Shown here one piece after another: positions 9,055 through 19,395 of a stretch of DNA of 64,000 nucleotides (positions are counted from its first letter, which is position 1; each line of letters begins with the position of its first letter). Made by a program: the position numbers and the translations under genes. Source of the stretch: Methylomonas aurea (GTDB lineage: Bacteria > Pseudomonadota > Gammaproteobacteria > Methylococcales > Methylomonadaceae). Under the pieces are notes generated by a model that had not been told where the DNA came from, ran no database searches, and was given only the letters and a program-made list of their open reading frames with translations. Location: assembly GCF_024505045.1 (NCBI RefSeq), contig NZ_JANIBM010000010.1:62001-126000 (forward strand), in the 5' to 3' direction.

Positions 9055-9297
9055 ATGTCGAAAGCACAAAACTTGCAGGACAATTTTTTGAACGCCCTGA
9101 GAAAAGAGCATACCCCAGTGTCGATTTTCTTGGTGAACGGCATCAAGCTGCAAGGTCGCGTCGATTCTTTCGATCAGTACGTCGTGATGCTGAAGAATAC
9201 CGTCAATCAAATGGTATACAAACACGCCATTTCCACCATCGTTCCCGGCAAAAACGTCAATATGCACCGCGATGCCGAACCCAGCGACGAGAGCTAA
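9055..9297 (+). CDS. hfq: RNA chaperone Hfq
   Basis: Hfq is the Sm-like hexamer that pairs small RNAs with mRNAs. The 80 residues comprise Sm1 ([20 protein letters not shown]) and Sm2 (the YKHAIS segment), plus a very short acidic tail ending AEPSDES. The ATG at 9055 follows AAGGAG at 9042-9047 and gives the conserved [16 protein letters not shown] start. It is followed after 11 bases by hflX, the usual order. The short tail is common outside Enterobacteriaceae. Confidence 0.98.
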   Translation: MSKAQNLQDNFLNALRKEHTPVSIFLVNGIKLQGRVDSFDQYVVMLKNTVNQMVYKHAISTIVPGKNVNMHRDAEPSDES

Positions 9298-9308
9298 GAG
9301 GTCTTTTT

Positions 9309-10574
9309 TTGTTTGAACGTCCCGATGCGGGCGAACGGGCGATACTCGTTCACCTGAATTTGCAAGTCGGACAAGAAGATCTCGACGAGCTGAAAGAACT
9401 CACCAAATCCGCCGGTGCCCAACCGATTCATGTGGTCACCGGCAGCCGCCACCGGCCGGATCCCAAATATTTCGTCGGCATCGGCAAGCTCGACGAAATC
9501 AAGGTCGCCGTAGCCGAACTCCAGGCCGACATTATCATCGTCAACCATCCTTTGTCGCCCAGCCAGGAGCGCAATCTGGAAAAGGCGTTGGAAGTGCGGG
9601 TGGTCGACCGTAACGGCTTGATTCTGGATATTTTTGCTCAGCGCGCGCAGACCTTCGAAGGCAAGTTGCAAGTCGAATTGGCGCAGTTGAAGCATCTTTC
9701 GACTCGATTGATTCGCGGTTGGACCCACCTGGAGCGGCAAAAGGGCGGTATCGGTTTGCGCGGTCCCGGCGAAACCCAGTTGGAAACCGACCGGCGTTTG
9801 CTGGCGGTAAGAATCAAGCAAATCCAACAGCGGCTGGAAAAAGTCGAAAAACAGCGCCATCAAAGCCGCAGTAAGCGGAAAAAGGCGGAAATTCCCACCG
9901 CGTCGTTGGTTGGCTATACCAACGCCGGCAAATCGACCTTGTTCAACACATTGACCGGAGCCGGGATTTATGCGGCCGATCAGTTGTTTGCCACTTTGGA
10001 TCCGACTTTGCGCCAACTGCCGCTGGCGAACGGCGGTGAGATTATCCTGGCCGATACGGTAGGTTTCATTCGTCATTTACCGCACGAATTGGTTGCGGCG
10101 TTCCGTTCCACGTTGCAGGAGGCGGCCGAGGCCGATCTGTTGCTGCACGTGATCGATGCGGCGGCGGAAGACCGCGACGACACTATCTTGCAGGTGAATC
10201 AGGTGTTGGAGGAGATAGGTGCCGGCAAAATTTCGCAGTTGAAAGTGTTCAATAAGATCGATTTACTCGACGATATCGAGCCGCATATCGATTACGATGC
10301 CGACGGCCGGCCGGTTGCCGTCTGGATATCGGCGCAGAGCGGAGCCGGTTGCGATTTGCTGCAACAGGCGTTAAGCGAGCTGTTTGCCAGCAGCAAAGTT
10401 ATCCGAAAATGTTATTTGCCTGCCGGGCAGGCAGGACAGAAAGCCAAGCTGTTTGCTTTTGTCAGAATAATAAGCGATGTCACTGACGATCACGGCGATT
10501 GCGAGTTGACAATTGAAATCGATAAAAAGCATTTGGGCCTGTTGAAACATATCCGGGTCGAAGCGGTGGTCTGA
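9309..10574 (+). CDS. hflX: ribosome-associated GTPase HflX
   Basis: HflX is an Obg-superfamily GTPase that splits stalled or heat-damaged 70S ribosomes. The N-terminal domain is followed by a basic coiled linker and the G domain: G1 GYTNAGKS, G3 DTVGFIRHLPHEL, G4 NKID. The 421-residue length is typical. The start is a TTG at 9309, with AAGAGG 7 bases upstream; no ATG gives the conserved N-terminus. Near the C-terminus, bases 10417-10433 form a perfect 8+1+8 inverted repeat encoding PAGQAG. Confidence 0.95.
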   Translation: MFERPDAGERAILVHLNLQVGQEDLDELKELTKSAGAQPIHVVTGSRHRPDPKYFVGIGKLDEIKVAVAELQADIIIVNHPLSPSQERNLEKALEVRVVDRNGLILDIFAQRAQTFEGKLQVELAQLKHLSTRLIRGWTHLERQKGGIGLRGPGETQLETDRRLLAVRIKQIQQRLEKVEKQRHQSRSKRKKAEIPTASLVGYTNAGKSTLFNTLTGAGIYAADQLFATLDPTLRQLPLANGGEIILADTVGFIRHLPHELVAAFRSTLQEAAEADLLLHVIDAAAEDRDDTILQVNQVLEEIGAGKISQLKVFNKIDLLDDIEPHIDYDADGRPVAVWISAQSGAGCDLLQQALSELFASSKVIRKCYLPAGQAGQKAKLFAFVRIISDVTDDHGDCELTIEIDKKHLGLLKHIRVEAVV

Positions 10575-10640
10575 TCCTAAAACCGTTTCGATACCTAGTT
10601 ATTTTCTCGGTTAATGGTAATTTGAGATAGAATGGCGCGC

Positions 10641-10668
10641 TTTCGGAAGCGGCGCGCCGTTTCCGAAA
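10641..10668. other. inverted repeat upstream of hflK
   Basis: TTTCGGAA (10641-10648) pairs with TTCCGAAA (10661-10668) around a GC-rich loop that contains GGCGCGCC. It lies between hflX and hflK, about 73 bases before the hflK ATG. No U-run follows, so it may be a leader hairpin or an operator; the function is unknown. Confidence 0.4.
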
Positions 10669-10740
10669 CATAATTCCGGCTTTTCGCTACGCGGCGAGTC
10701 GAATTTAGAGTTTGCAAATCCAATTATTGGAGCGTTTGGT

Positions 10741-11934
10741 ATGTCTTGGAATGAGCCCGGCGGTGATAAAAAAGACCCGTGGAGTGGTCGCAACGAAAAG
10801 GATAATCCTCCCGATCTGGACGAAGTAATCCGGTCCCTGCAGGACAAACTGGGCGGTATTTTCGGTGGCGGCAAACGCGGCGATAGCTCTAATGGCCCGT
10901 CGATGCAAAGTATCGGCTTTTTGGCGGCTGGTGCGTTGGCGCTGTGGGGCTTGAGTGGGTTTTACACCGTAGACGAGGGTACCCGCGGTATCGTTACCCG
11001 TTTCGGCGCTTACGTCGCTACCACTCAGCCCGGTCTGAATTGGCATATTCCGGCGCCGATCGAGCAAGTGCAAGTCATTAACGTCGAACAGCAGCGTTTT
11101 ATCGAGGTCGGTTACCGTTCCGGCGGCGGACAAGCGATGGGCTCGGTCCCCAAAGAAGCGATGATGTTGACCAGAGACGAAAATATCGTCGACGTCCGTC
11201 TGGCCGTTCAATACCAGGTCAAGGACGCGAAGGATTACGCCTTTAACGTGCTGGACCCTGCGTCCACGCTGAAACAAGTTACGGAGAGCGTTGAGCGCGG
11301 CGTGATCGGTCGCAGCGACATGGACTTCGTGCTGACCGAAGGTCGCAGCGAAATCGTTGCCGCAATCAAAACCGAAATTCAGTCGGTGATGGATGCCTAC
11401 AAAACCGGCATATTGATCACCAGCGTGAATTTGCAGGATGCCCAGCCACCGGAACAGGTGCAGGGTTCGTTCGAGGATGCGATCAAAGCTCGTGAAGACA
11501 AACAACGCTTGATCAACGAAGCGGAAGCCTACTCCAACGATGTGGTTCCGAAGGCACGTGGTGCTGCGTCGCGTATCGTGCAGGAGTCCGAAGCTTATAA
11601 AGAAAAAGTGATTGCGCAGGCGAACGGCGACGTCAGCCGCTTCTCGCAACTGCTTACAGAGTACAAAAAGGCGCCCGCGGTTACCAAGCAACGTATGTAC
11701 ATTGAAGCAATGGAACAAGTGCTTGGTAAATCGAATAATGTGTTGGTGGATGTTAAATCCGGCGGCAGCATCATGTATCTGCCGTTGGAAAAGCTGGTGA
11801 ATAAGGTTGCTGATGACGCTGCGCCGGCACCGACACCGGTCCACGAACCGGTGGCCGCACCCGCGCCTCAAGTTAAAGAGACTAGAAACGATATTCGTGC
11901 ATCCAGCCGCGAACGCGATGTGAGGGGACGCTAA
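10741..11934 (+). CDS. hflK: FtsH protease modulator subunit HflK
   Basis: HflK is an SPFH (band 7) protein that, with HflC, forms a cage around the membrane protease FtsH. A Gly-rich cytoplasmic N-terminus (about 55 residues, with GIFGGGKRG) leads to one transmembrane helix (IGFLAAGALALWGLSGFYTV), then the SPFH domain (EGTRGIVTRFGAY...) and a coiled-coil region. The C-terminus is Pro/Ala-rich and basic. The 397 residues match the family, and GGAG lies upstream of the ATG. hflC starts one base after the stop. Confidence 0.96.
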   Translation: MSWNEPGGDKKDPWSGRNEKDNPPDLDEVIRSLQDKLGGIFGGGKRGDSSNGPSMQSIGFLAAGALALWGLSGFYTVDEGTRGIVTRFGAYVATTQPGLNWHIPAPIEQVQVINVEQQRFIEVGYRSGGGQAMGSVPKEAMMLTRDENIVDVRLAVQYQVKDAKDYAFNVLDPASTLKQVTESVERGVIGRSDMDFVLTEGRSEIVAAIKTEIQSVMDAYKTGILITSVNLQDAQPPEQVQGSFEDAIKAREDKQRLINEAEAYSNDVVPKARGAASRIVQESEAYKEKVIAQANGDVSRFSQLLTEYKKAPAVTKQRMYIEAMEQVLGKSNNVLVDVKSGGSIMYLPLEKLVNKVADDAAPAPTPVHEPVAAPAPQVKETRNDIRASSRERDVRGR

Positions 11935-11935
11935 C

Positions 11936-12790
11936 ATGGGAAACAAGATATTAGTCGCCGTTGGCGCGTTGGCGGTCGTATTGTCGATGTCGGTATTTAC
12001 CGTCGGCGAAACCGAAAGAGTGATCAAATTCCAGTTGGGCGAAATTGTCGGTACCGACTTCCAGCCCGGCATGCACCTGAAGATTCCGTTCATCAACAAC
12101 GTTAAAAAGTTCGATGCCCGCATTCTGACCATGGATGCGACCCCGGAGCGGTTCCTGACCGCCGAGAAGAAAAACGTTATCGTCGACTCCTTCGTCAAAT
12201 GGCGCATCGGCGATGTCAAAACCTTTTACACTACGGTAGGCGGTGATGTCGGACAGGCCAACATCCGTCTGGATCAGATCATCAAAGACGCCGCACGGAG
12301 CGAGTTCAGCAAACGCGAAATCAGACAACTGGTTTCCACCGACCGTAGCGCGATTCGCGATTCGCTGATCACCAACGTATCGCCGCATGCATCTCGATTG
12401 GGTATCAACATCGTCGACGTTCAGGTCAAGCGCATCGATCTGCCGAACGAGGTCAGCACCTCGGTTTACCAGCGGATGGAAGCGGAGCGTGCGAGAGTTG
12501 CACGTGAGTTTCGCTCCCAAGGTTCCGAGGCTGCGGAGCGGATTCGTGCCGATGCCGACAAACAACGCGAAATCATATTGGCCAACGCTTATCGCGATTC
12601 CGAAGTACTGCGCGGCGAGGGCGATGCCAGGGCTGCGGATATTTTTGCTAAGGCCTACGGCGAAGACAGCGATTTTTTCGCCTTTTACCGCAGTTTGATC
12701 GCCTACAAAGAAGCCCTCGGCAAATCCGGCAATATCATGGTGTTGGAGCCGAATTCGGATTTCTTCAAATTTTTCAAAAGTCAGAAATAA
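11936..12790 (+). CDS. hflC: FtsH protease modulator subunit HflC
   Basis: HflC is the second SPFH subunit of the HflKC-FtsH complex. An N-terminal signal-anchor helix (ILVAVGALAVVLSMSVFTV) is followed by ETERVIKFQLGEIV and the band-7 domain, then a helical region with the family motif RAEGDA-like RGEGDARAADIFAKAY and the ending SDFFKFFKSQK. Length 284 residues, as usual. It is the distal gene of the hflX-hflK-hflC unit, with a short GC-rich terminator following. Confidence 0.96.
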   Translation: MGNKILVAVGALAVVLSMSVFTVGETERVIKFQLGEIVGTDFQPGMHLKIPFINNVKKFDARILTMDATPERFLTAEKKNVIVDSFVKWRIGDVKTFYTTVGGDVGQANIRLDQIIKDAARSEFSKREIRQLVSTDRSAIRDSLITNVSPHASRLGINIVDVQVKRIDLPNEVSTSVYQRMEAERARVAREFRSQGSEAAERIRADADKQREIILANAYRDSEVLRGEGDARAADIFAKAYGEDSDFFAFYRSLIAYKEALGKSGNIMVLEPNSDFFKFFKSQK

Positions 12791-12817
12791 ACCATCAATC
12801 TAACGCTGCATGATCAG

Positions 12818-12840
12818 ACGCCCCGCTCTGCGGGGCGTTT
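12818..12840 (+). terminator. terminator-like hairpin after hflC
   Basis: ACGCCCCG (12818-12825), loop CTCTG, CGGGGCGT (12831-12838), then a short T tail. It lies between hflC and hisZ. The T-run is short, so it probably attenuates rather than fully stops transcription. Confidence 0.6.
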
Positions 12841-12863
12841 GCTGTGATTGGGATAGACAAAAA

Positions 12864-14054
12864 ATGCAAAGAAAAGACAAGTGGCTGTTACCCGAAGGCA
12901 TCGGCGAGGTACTGCCGGAGCAAGCCGCGCATCTGGAAAATCTGCGGCGAAAGCTGCTCGATACTTTTGCCTGTTGGGGTTATCAGTTGGTGATTCCGCC
13001 CTTCGTGGATTTCCTGGATTCTCTGCTGACCGGTTCTGGCCACGATCTGGATCTACAGACTTTTAAACTGACCGATCAGCTCAGCGGCGAAATGCTGGGT
13101 GTACGTGCCGATATGACGCCGCAGGTTGCCCGTATCGATGCCCACCATTTGCAGCACGACGGTCCGACCCGCTTGTGCTATGCCGGCACCGTGCTGCACG
13201 CCGTAGGCGATCCGTTGGAAAAAAGTCGCAGCCCTATGCAAATCGGCGCAGAACTATACGGTCATGCCGGATTGGAAAGCGATTACGAAGTGATCCGGTT
13301 GATGCTGGAAATGCTGGCGATCAGTGGCCTACAAAACGTACATCTGGATTTGGGTCATGTCGCTATCTATCGGGCGCTGGCCGAGCAAGCCGGTTTGAAC
13401 CAGCAGCAGGAGTCCGAATTGTTCGACGTATTGCAGCGCAAGGCCAGGACCGAACTGGTGGAGTTGTTGGCCGGATTTGCCCTCGACGAACGCTACCAGT
13501 CCATTTTCAATGCGTTGCCTAAGTTGAACGGCGGCAGAGAAGTATTGGACAAGGCCGACGGTTTGTTGGCCGGCTTGCCCTGTGGCGGCATTATTGGCGA
13601 TGCGTTGGCCGACTTGCGCGGTATCGCCGATAAACTGCGGCGCGATTTTCCCAGCTTGAGCGTCAGTTTCGATTTGGCTGAATTACGCGGTTACCATTAC
13701 CACACCGGTATGGTGTTTGCCGCCTTCGTCCCGGCGTTGGGTAAGGAGATCGCCCGCGGCGGCCGCTACGACAACATCGGGGCGAGGTTCGGCCGGGCTC
13801 GCGCCGCTACCGGGTTTAGTGCCGATTTGAAGGTGTTGGCCGCTATGTTCCAGGACATCGGTAACGCCAGACAAATCGTTTATGCGCCGTTCGGCGAGGA
13901 TGCCGATCTGCTGCAGGCCATCAGAGATTTACGCGCCCAGGGCGAGGTCGTCATTCAGCAATTGCCGGGGCAAGCAGATGCGGCCGCTCAACTGGGCTGC
14001 AACGCAGTTTTACAAAATCAGAATCAACGCTGGGTCGTTAATCCATTAGTTTAA
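12864..14054 (+). CDS. hisZ: ATP phosphoribosyltransferase regulatory subunit HisZ
   Basis: HisZ is a catalytically inactive histidyl-tRNA synthetase paralogue that activates the short form of HisG in histidine biosynthesis. Class II synthetase-like motifs are seen: WLLPEGIGEVLP at the N-terminus, the motif-2-like region ADMTPQVARID, and RGGRYDNIGARFG near residue 300. The 396-residue length lacks the anticodon-binding domain, as expected for HisZ. The ATG at 12864 gives MQRKDKWLLPEGI. The position between hflC and purA is common in gammaproteobacteria such as Pseudomonas. hisG is not in the window. Confidence 0.94.
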   Translation: MQRKDKWLLPEGIGEVLPEQAAHLENLRRKLLDTFACWGYQLVIPPFVDFLDSLLTGSGHDLDLQTFKLTDQLSGEMLGVRADMTPQVARIDAHHLQHDGPTRLCYAGTVLHAVGDPLEKSRSPMQIGAELYGHAGLESDYEVIRLMLEMLAISGLQNVHLDLGHVAIYRALAEQAGLNQQQESELFDVLQRKARTELVELLAGFALDERYQSIFNALPKLNGGREVLDKADGLLAGLPCGGIIGDALADLRGIADKLRRDFPSLSVSFDLAELRGYHYHTGMVFAAFVPALGKEIARGGRYDNIGARFGRARAATGFSADLKVLAAMFQDIGNARQIVYAPFGEDADLLQAIRDLRAQGEVVIQQLPGQADAAAQLGCNAVLQNQNQRWVVNPLV

Positions 14055-15362
<1,308 letters not shown>

Positions 15363-15392
15363 CCCTGGCGGATACGACTCTGATCCGAAAGT

Positions 15393-15432
15393 CGCCGGCT
15401 GTGCTTCTGCGAAGCTACGCCGGCGCATTTTT
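15393..15432 (+). terminator. terminator after purA
   Basis: CGCCGGC (15393-15399) pairs with GCCGGCG (15419-15425), and an inner GCTTC/GAAGC stem extends the hairpin; CATTTTTC follows. It lies between the convergent genes purA and the sulfurtransferase. A second hairpin (15442-15459, CCAACGC/GCGTTGG) lies close by. Confidence 0.7.
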
Positions 15433-15471
15433 CAATACGAACCAACGCGTTAGCGTTGGCCCAGCCACTGT

Positions 15472-16323
15472 TTAACGGCTGGCAACTCCCCGATTCCGGT
15501 TACGGATCCATTCGCTCCAGGAGCCGGCGTACAATTTCGATCCGCCGAGCCCGGCGATTTCCATCGCCAGCAAATTATGGCAGGCGGTGACGCCGGAGCC
15601 GCACATATGCACCACTCGCTCTGCCGGAAAAGGCGAAGTCAAATCGGTAAATTGTTGGCGTAATTGGTCAGTGGCCAGAAACAGGCCGTTTCGATCCAGG
15701 TTGGATTGCAACGGCCGGTTCACCGCTCCCGGCACGTGGCCGGCCACCGGGTCGATCGGTTCGGACTTGCCGAGGAAGCGCTCCGGGGTTCTGGCGTCGA
15801 CCAAGATTATGCTGCGGCTCGCCAGGCCCGTTTCAACCTGGCTTGCGCTAAGCCATTGTCGGTTATCGAGATAGGCGCGGAAGGCGCTGGCGCCAATTTT
15901 CGGCAGCGCTGTCGTCGTTGGCAGGCCCTGTTTGCGCCACTGGCCGTAGCCGCCGTCGAGCACTGCGACCTGAGTATGGCCCATGCTGCGTAGCAGCCAC
16001 CACATGCGGCCGGCGAACGCACCGCCGGCATCGTCGTAGACTACGACTTGGCTGCGGTTGTTAACTCCCCATTTGCCCAGTTTTTCGGCGAGCGAATCGA
16101 AGTTCGGTAGCGGGTGGCGGCCGGTGTACGGTTGCACCGGGGACGACAAGTCTTGATTCAAGTCGGCGTAGACTGCACCGGGAATATGGCCCGACCGGTA
16201 GGATTCAAAGCCGGCGGCGCTATCGGCCAGCGAGAAACGGCAATCGAATATCCGCCAATTCGGATTGTCGAGATTGGCCGCCAAAGTGGCGGCGGAAACC
16301 AGCGTGGTGTAAGTCATGCTCAT
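15472..16323 (-). CDS. sseA: 3-mercaptopyruvate sulfurtransferase (rhodanese family)
   Basis: A two-domain rhodanese of 283 residues. The C-terminal domain carries the active-site loop CGSGVTAC with catalytic C241; CGSGVTA is the mercaptopyruvate sulfurtransferase form, whereas thiosulfate sulfurtransferases have CRKGVT. The inactive N-terminal domain has the usual WRIFDCRFSL start and GHIPGAVYADLN. The ATG at 16323 overlaps the stop of the upstream quinone oxidoreductase by 4 bases (a second ATG lies at 16317), so the two form an operon. Confidence 0.9.
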   Translation of the reverse strand: MSMTYTTLVSAATLAANLDNPNWRIFDCRFSLADSAAGFESYRSGHIPGAVYADLNQDLSSPVQPYTGRHPLPNFDSLAEKLGKWGVNNRSQVVVYDDAGGAFAGRMWWLLRSMGHTQVAVLDGGYGQWRKQGLPTTTALPKIGASAFRAYLDNRQWLSASQVETGLASRSIILVDARTPERFLGKSEPIDPVAGHVPGAVNRPLQSNLDRNGLFLATDQLRQQFTDLTSPFPAERVVHMCGSGVTACHNLLAMEIAGLGGSKLYAGSWSEWIRNRNRGVASR

Positions 16324-17297
16324 AGCTCCAAAACGATTTTTCCGATGTGTTGGCTGCTTTCCATCAGCCGGTGGGCGCGGTCGGCCTCGGCTAGCGGAAA
16401 GACTGAATCTATCACGGGTTTGACTTGGCCGGATTCCAGCAATGGCCAGACCTTATCGCGCAATTGCCGGGCAATGTTGGCTTTGAACTCGTCGCTACGG
16501 GAGCGCAAGGTCGAACCGGCCAGCGTCAGGCGTTTCATCAACAGCGCGGCCATATTGATTTCAGCCTTGCCGCCATGCTGAATCCCGATTTGCATGAGGC
16601 GACCGTCAATCGCCAAGCTCTTTAAATTGCGCGGCAAATAATCGCCACCCACCATATCCAGAATCACGTCGACGCCTTTGCCGCCGGTGAAGTCCAGCAC
16701 GGCTTCGACGAAATCCTGTTGCCGGTAATTCACGGCAAGGTCGGCGGCCAATTGCAGGCAGCGCCGGCATTTTTCGTCGCTGCCGGCCGTCGTGACGACG
16801 CGGCTACCGAAGGCTTTTGCCAACTGGATTGCCGTGGTACCGATGCCGCTGGTGCCGCCATGCACCAACAGGGATTCGCCGGCTTGCAATCCGGCCCGGT
16901 CGAAAACGTTGCTCCAAACCGTGAAGAAAGTCTCCGGCAGTGCGGCGGCCTCGATGAAGCTGAATCCGCGCGGTATCGGCAGGCAGCAGCAGGCACTGGC
17001 CAGGCAATATTCGGCATAACCGCCGCCGGTGACCAGAGCGCAGACCGGATCGCCGACACTAAACTCCGTTACCGCGCTGCCGATTTCGAGGACGGTGCCG
17101 GCGACTTCCAGGCCGAGGATGGGCGAAGCGTCCGGCGGCGGCGGATATAGCCCCTGACGCTGCACGATGTCCGGCCGGTTGATGCCAGCGGCTTTGACAT
17201 GGATCAGAATTTGATTGTCGCGATGGGACGGTTGCGGACAGTCCTTGACGACGAGTTGTTTGGTATCGGCGTTACTTTGAATCTGAACGGCGAGCAT
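16320..17297 (-). CDS. NAD(P)H quinone oxidoreductase, PIG3 family
   Basis: A zinc-free medium-chain dehydrogenase/reductase of 325 residues, TP53I3/PIG3-like. The N-terminal GroES-like part contains [20 protein letters not shown] and LGLEVAGTV; the cofactor domain contains [20 protein letters not shown]. The C-terminal part ends [18 protein letters not shown], which is typical. It probably reduces quinones with NADPH, but the true substrate is unknown. It is the first gene of a two-gene operon with sseA, and its 5' end is near the divergent argC. Confidence 0.9.
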   Translation of the reverse strand: MLAVQIQSNADTKQLVVKDCPQPSHRDNQILIHVKAAGINRPDIVQRQGLYPPPPDASPILGLEVAGTVLEIGSAVTEFSVGDPVCALVTGGGYAEYCLASACCCLPIPRGFSFIEAAALPETFFTVWSNVFDRAGLQAGESLLVHGGTSGIGTTAIQLAKAFGSRVVTTAGSDEKCRRCLQLAADLAVNYRQQDFVEAVLDFTGGKGVDVILDMVGGDYLPRNLKSLAIDGRLMQIGIQHGGKAEINMAALLMKRLTLAGSTLRSRSDEFKANIARQLRDKVWPLLESGQVKPVIDSVFPLAEADRAHRLMESSQHIGKIVLEL

Positions 17298-17375
17298 GAT
17301 GTTAAGGTTTGCTGGACGAGTGTCGTATTATATGCGGCCCAATTTAGCAGAAGTATAGTTTCCACGAGAGAATCC

Positions 17376-18407
17376 ATGATACGAGCAGGTATTGTCGGCG
17401 GCACGGGATACACCGGCGTCGAGTTATTGAGAATTTTGGTGTTGCATCCGCAGGTTGATGTCAGCGTCGTCACCTCCCGCGCCGATGCCGGATCACGTGT
17501 GGATAAGTTGTATCCCAGCTTGCGAGGGTATTGCGATTTGCAATTCAGTCCGCCGGAGCTGGAGTATTTGCAGGACTGCGACGTGGTGTTCTTCGCGACG
17601 CCAAACGGCACGGCCATGTTGATGGCGGAAGCGTTGCTGGAGCATGGCATCAAAGTCATTGACCTGTCCGCCGATTTCCGCATTAAAGACCCGGCCGAAT
17701 GGGAGAAATGGTACGGCATGCAACACGCCAGCCCGGAATTGATCGATGAGGCCGTGTATGGTTTGCCGGAGGTGAATCGGGAGCAGATCAAGCAGGCGCG
17801 CTTGATAGCCTGTCCCGGCTGTTACCCGACTGCCGTGCAATTGGGTTTTTTACCTTTGCTGGAAGCCAGTGTTGTGGATGCGAACGGGTTGGTAGCGGAT
17901 GTCAAATCCGGCGTCAGCGGTGCCGGGCGTAAGGCGGAAATATCGTCGTTAATGAGCGAAGCCGGCGAAAGTTTCAAAGCCTACGCGGTTGCCGGCCATC
18001 GCCATTTGCCGGAAATTAGGCAAGGATTGGCGCGTGTCGCGGGCAACGCGGTGGGATTGACCTTCGTACCGCATTTGACGCCGATGATCCGCGGGATTCA
18101 CGCCACGCTTTATGCGCGTTTGCATGGTCGCGCTGCCGATTTACAGGCGCTATTCGAAGAACGTTATCGGGAAGAACGCTTCGTCGACGTGTTACCCGCC
18201 GGTAGTCATGCCGACACCCGCAACGTCCGCGGCAGCAACCGATGCCAGATTGCAGTACATCAACCGCAGGGCGGCGATACAGTGGTAGTTTTATCGGTGA
18301 TCGACAATCTGGTGAAGGGCGCTTCGGGGCAGGCCGTGCAGAACATGAATTTGATGTTCGGTTTGGCTGAGGCGGCAGGCCTTGAAACGGTTGCGCTTTA
18401 TCCTTGA
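17376..18407 (+). CDS. argC: N-acetyl-gamma-glutamyl-phosphate reductase ArgC
   Basis: ArgC makes N-acetylglutamate semialdehyde, the third step of arginine synthesis, using NADPH. The Rossmann motif [15 protein letters not shown] is at residues 5-19, and the active-site cysteine C149 lies in ACPGCYPTA. The HRHLPEIRQ and [16 protein letters not shown] segments are conserved. I chose the ATG at 17376 (MIRAGIVGG), which gives the normal 343 residues; the longer open frame upstream overlaps the divergent oxidoreductase. A strong hairpin separates it from the convergent PEP-CTERM gene. Confidence 0.97.
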   Translation: MIRAGIVGGTGYTGVELLRILVLHPQVDVSVVTSRADAGSRVDKLYPSLRGYCDLQFSPPELEYLQDCDVVFFATPNGTAMLMAEALLEHGIKVIDLSADFRIKDPAEWEKWYGMQHASPELIDEAVYGLPEVNREQIKQARLIACPGCYPTAVQLGFLPLLEASVVDANGLVADVKSGVSGAGRKAEISSLMSEAGESFKAYAVAGHRHLPEIRQGLARVAGNAVGLTFVPHLTPMIRGIHATLYARLHGRAADLQALFEERYREERFVDVLPAGSHADTRNVRGSNRCQIAVHQPQGGDTVVVLSVIDNLVKGASGQAVQNMNLMFGLAEAAGLETVALYP

Positions 18408-18426
18408 GCTTTAGATAAGTTCGAGC

Positions 18427-18466
18427 AAAAAAAACGCCTGCCGGTTTTTAAACCTGCAGGCGGTTT
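18427..18466 (-). terminator. intrinsic terminator between argC and the PEP-CTERM gene
   Basis: CGCCTGC (18435-18441) pairs with GCAGGCG (18456-18462), extended by GGTTT/AACC. Eight A's on the + side (18427-18434) become a U-run for minus-strand transcripts, so this is a strong terminator for the PEP-CTERM gene. The short TTT on the other side may also serve argC. Confidence 0.85.
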
Positions 18467-18489
18467 CAATCGACCCTTAGTTTTCTGAA

Positions 18490-19236
18490 TTAAGCAGCTA
18501 AAGCCTGATTTTTGCGATTCAATCTCCAGCCTAACATGCCGCCAGCTAGCAGCAAAAGGCTGGTCGGTTCTGGAACACTGGTGCCAGGCGTTGTGCCAGG
18601 AGCGCCACTGGTGAGAGACAGCAACTTAAAGTAGTCGTTGCCGTTGTCAACCTGAGTGGTTTCACCTTTACCTGAACCCCAGCTACTGCTGTATGCGCTA
18701 ATTAACCAATAACTCGAAGACAAATGGTCTGGGTTGATGTCTTCTTCTGTGCCTTTGACGGTATTGTAACTGCCCACGAATTCCCATCCACGAGAGAGAA
18801 GTTGGGAGATCGATTCGCCGCTGATGTTGCTGGTAGAAGGCAAGGCTCCTGTCGAATCCACTGTACCGATATACCTCAAGACCGAGATATCAGAGTCGTA
18901 GGCGATGGTTGATGGCCAGCCTATTGACAACTTGTCCAAAATAGTACTTTCATCGAATCGGAACAGAATGGCCTCAAGGTTGCCATTATTATCCGTTGCG
19001 TGTTGAGGTTCTGCTGTGCTTTCAGAAGAGAAGCCCTTGACGCCGATCCCGCCGCTGTAAGCAGTCCATGATGTTGCGGTGGAGAATGTGGTATTGCCTG
19101 AATTAATCGAGAAGGCTTGAATGCTTTTGATGCCGCTGGGTACGGTAGTGCCGGTACCGTTAAAGCTCCAAGTCGTGGCACTAGCCGCGAGCGGCGCCAG
19201 CAACAGCGCAGTAATAGCCAAATATTTCCGGGTCAT
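18490..19236 (-). CDS. PEP-CTERM domain surface protein (exosortase substrate)
   Basis: A 248-residue secreted protein. A Sec signal peptide (MTRKYLAITALLLAPLAASA) is followed by a Ser/Thr/Gly-rich beta-type domain. The C-terminal sorting signal occupies residues 221-248: VPEPTS, a hydrophobic helix (LLLLAGGMLGWRL) and a basic tail. Exosortase recognises this signal during delivery of proteins to the cell surface or matrix. The domain (YSGGIGVKGF, ATDNNG, RFDES, SDISVLRYIG) resembles the XDP1-type family of exosortase-dependent proteins, which I suggest only tentatively. The exosortase gene is not in the window. A sigma-54-type promoter lies upstream and a strong terminator downstream, so it is a single-gene unit next to prsT. 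Confidence 0.9.
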   Translation of the reverse strand: MTRKYLAITALLLAPLAASATTWSFNGTGTTVPSGIKSIQAFSINSGNTTFSTATSWTAYSGGIGVKGFSSESTAEPQHATDNNGNLEAILFRFDESTILDKLSIGWPSTIAYDSDISVLRYIGTVDSTGALPSTSNISGESISQLLSRGWEFVGSYNTVKGTEEDINPDHLSSSYWLISAYSSSWGSGKGETTQVDNGNDYFKLLSLTSGAPGTTPGTSVPEPTSLLLLAGGMLGWRLNRKNQALAA

Positions 19237-19343
19237 AGAGTCCTCGCATTTTTAATTCATTTTCCGTCATTGTCTTTGCCGGTCTGAAAATAACTATTGT
19301 ACTATCGGACAAACGACAAAATGCTCTTAATCAGGAGATTACA

Positions 19344-19359
19344 AGCATTTATTAGGCCA
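19344..19359 (-). promoter_or_regulatory. sigma-54 (-24/-12) promoter of the PEP-CTERM gene
   Basis: Read on the minus strand the element is TGGCCTAATAAATGCT: TGGC, GG-N10-GC spacing, TGCT, close to the RpoN consensus. It predicts a leader of about 95 bases. PEP-CTERM genes in several beta- and gammaproteobacteria are controlled by the PrsK-PrsR two-component system with RpoN, which fits this arrangement. Confidence 0.65.
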
Positions 19360-19395
19360 TGATTATTTTGCTTTTAAAAACAGACGATTATCTGT

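Noticed and set aside
10705-12219. Long minus-strand frame (504 codons) opposite hflK and hflC
   Set aside because: Antisense to conserved genes, odd composition rich in His, Arg and Phe; typical of a high-GC shadow.
17302-17331. Possible argC promoter TTAAGG...TATTAT
   Set aside because: The -35 is poor and other spacing options are out of range, so I do not call it.
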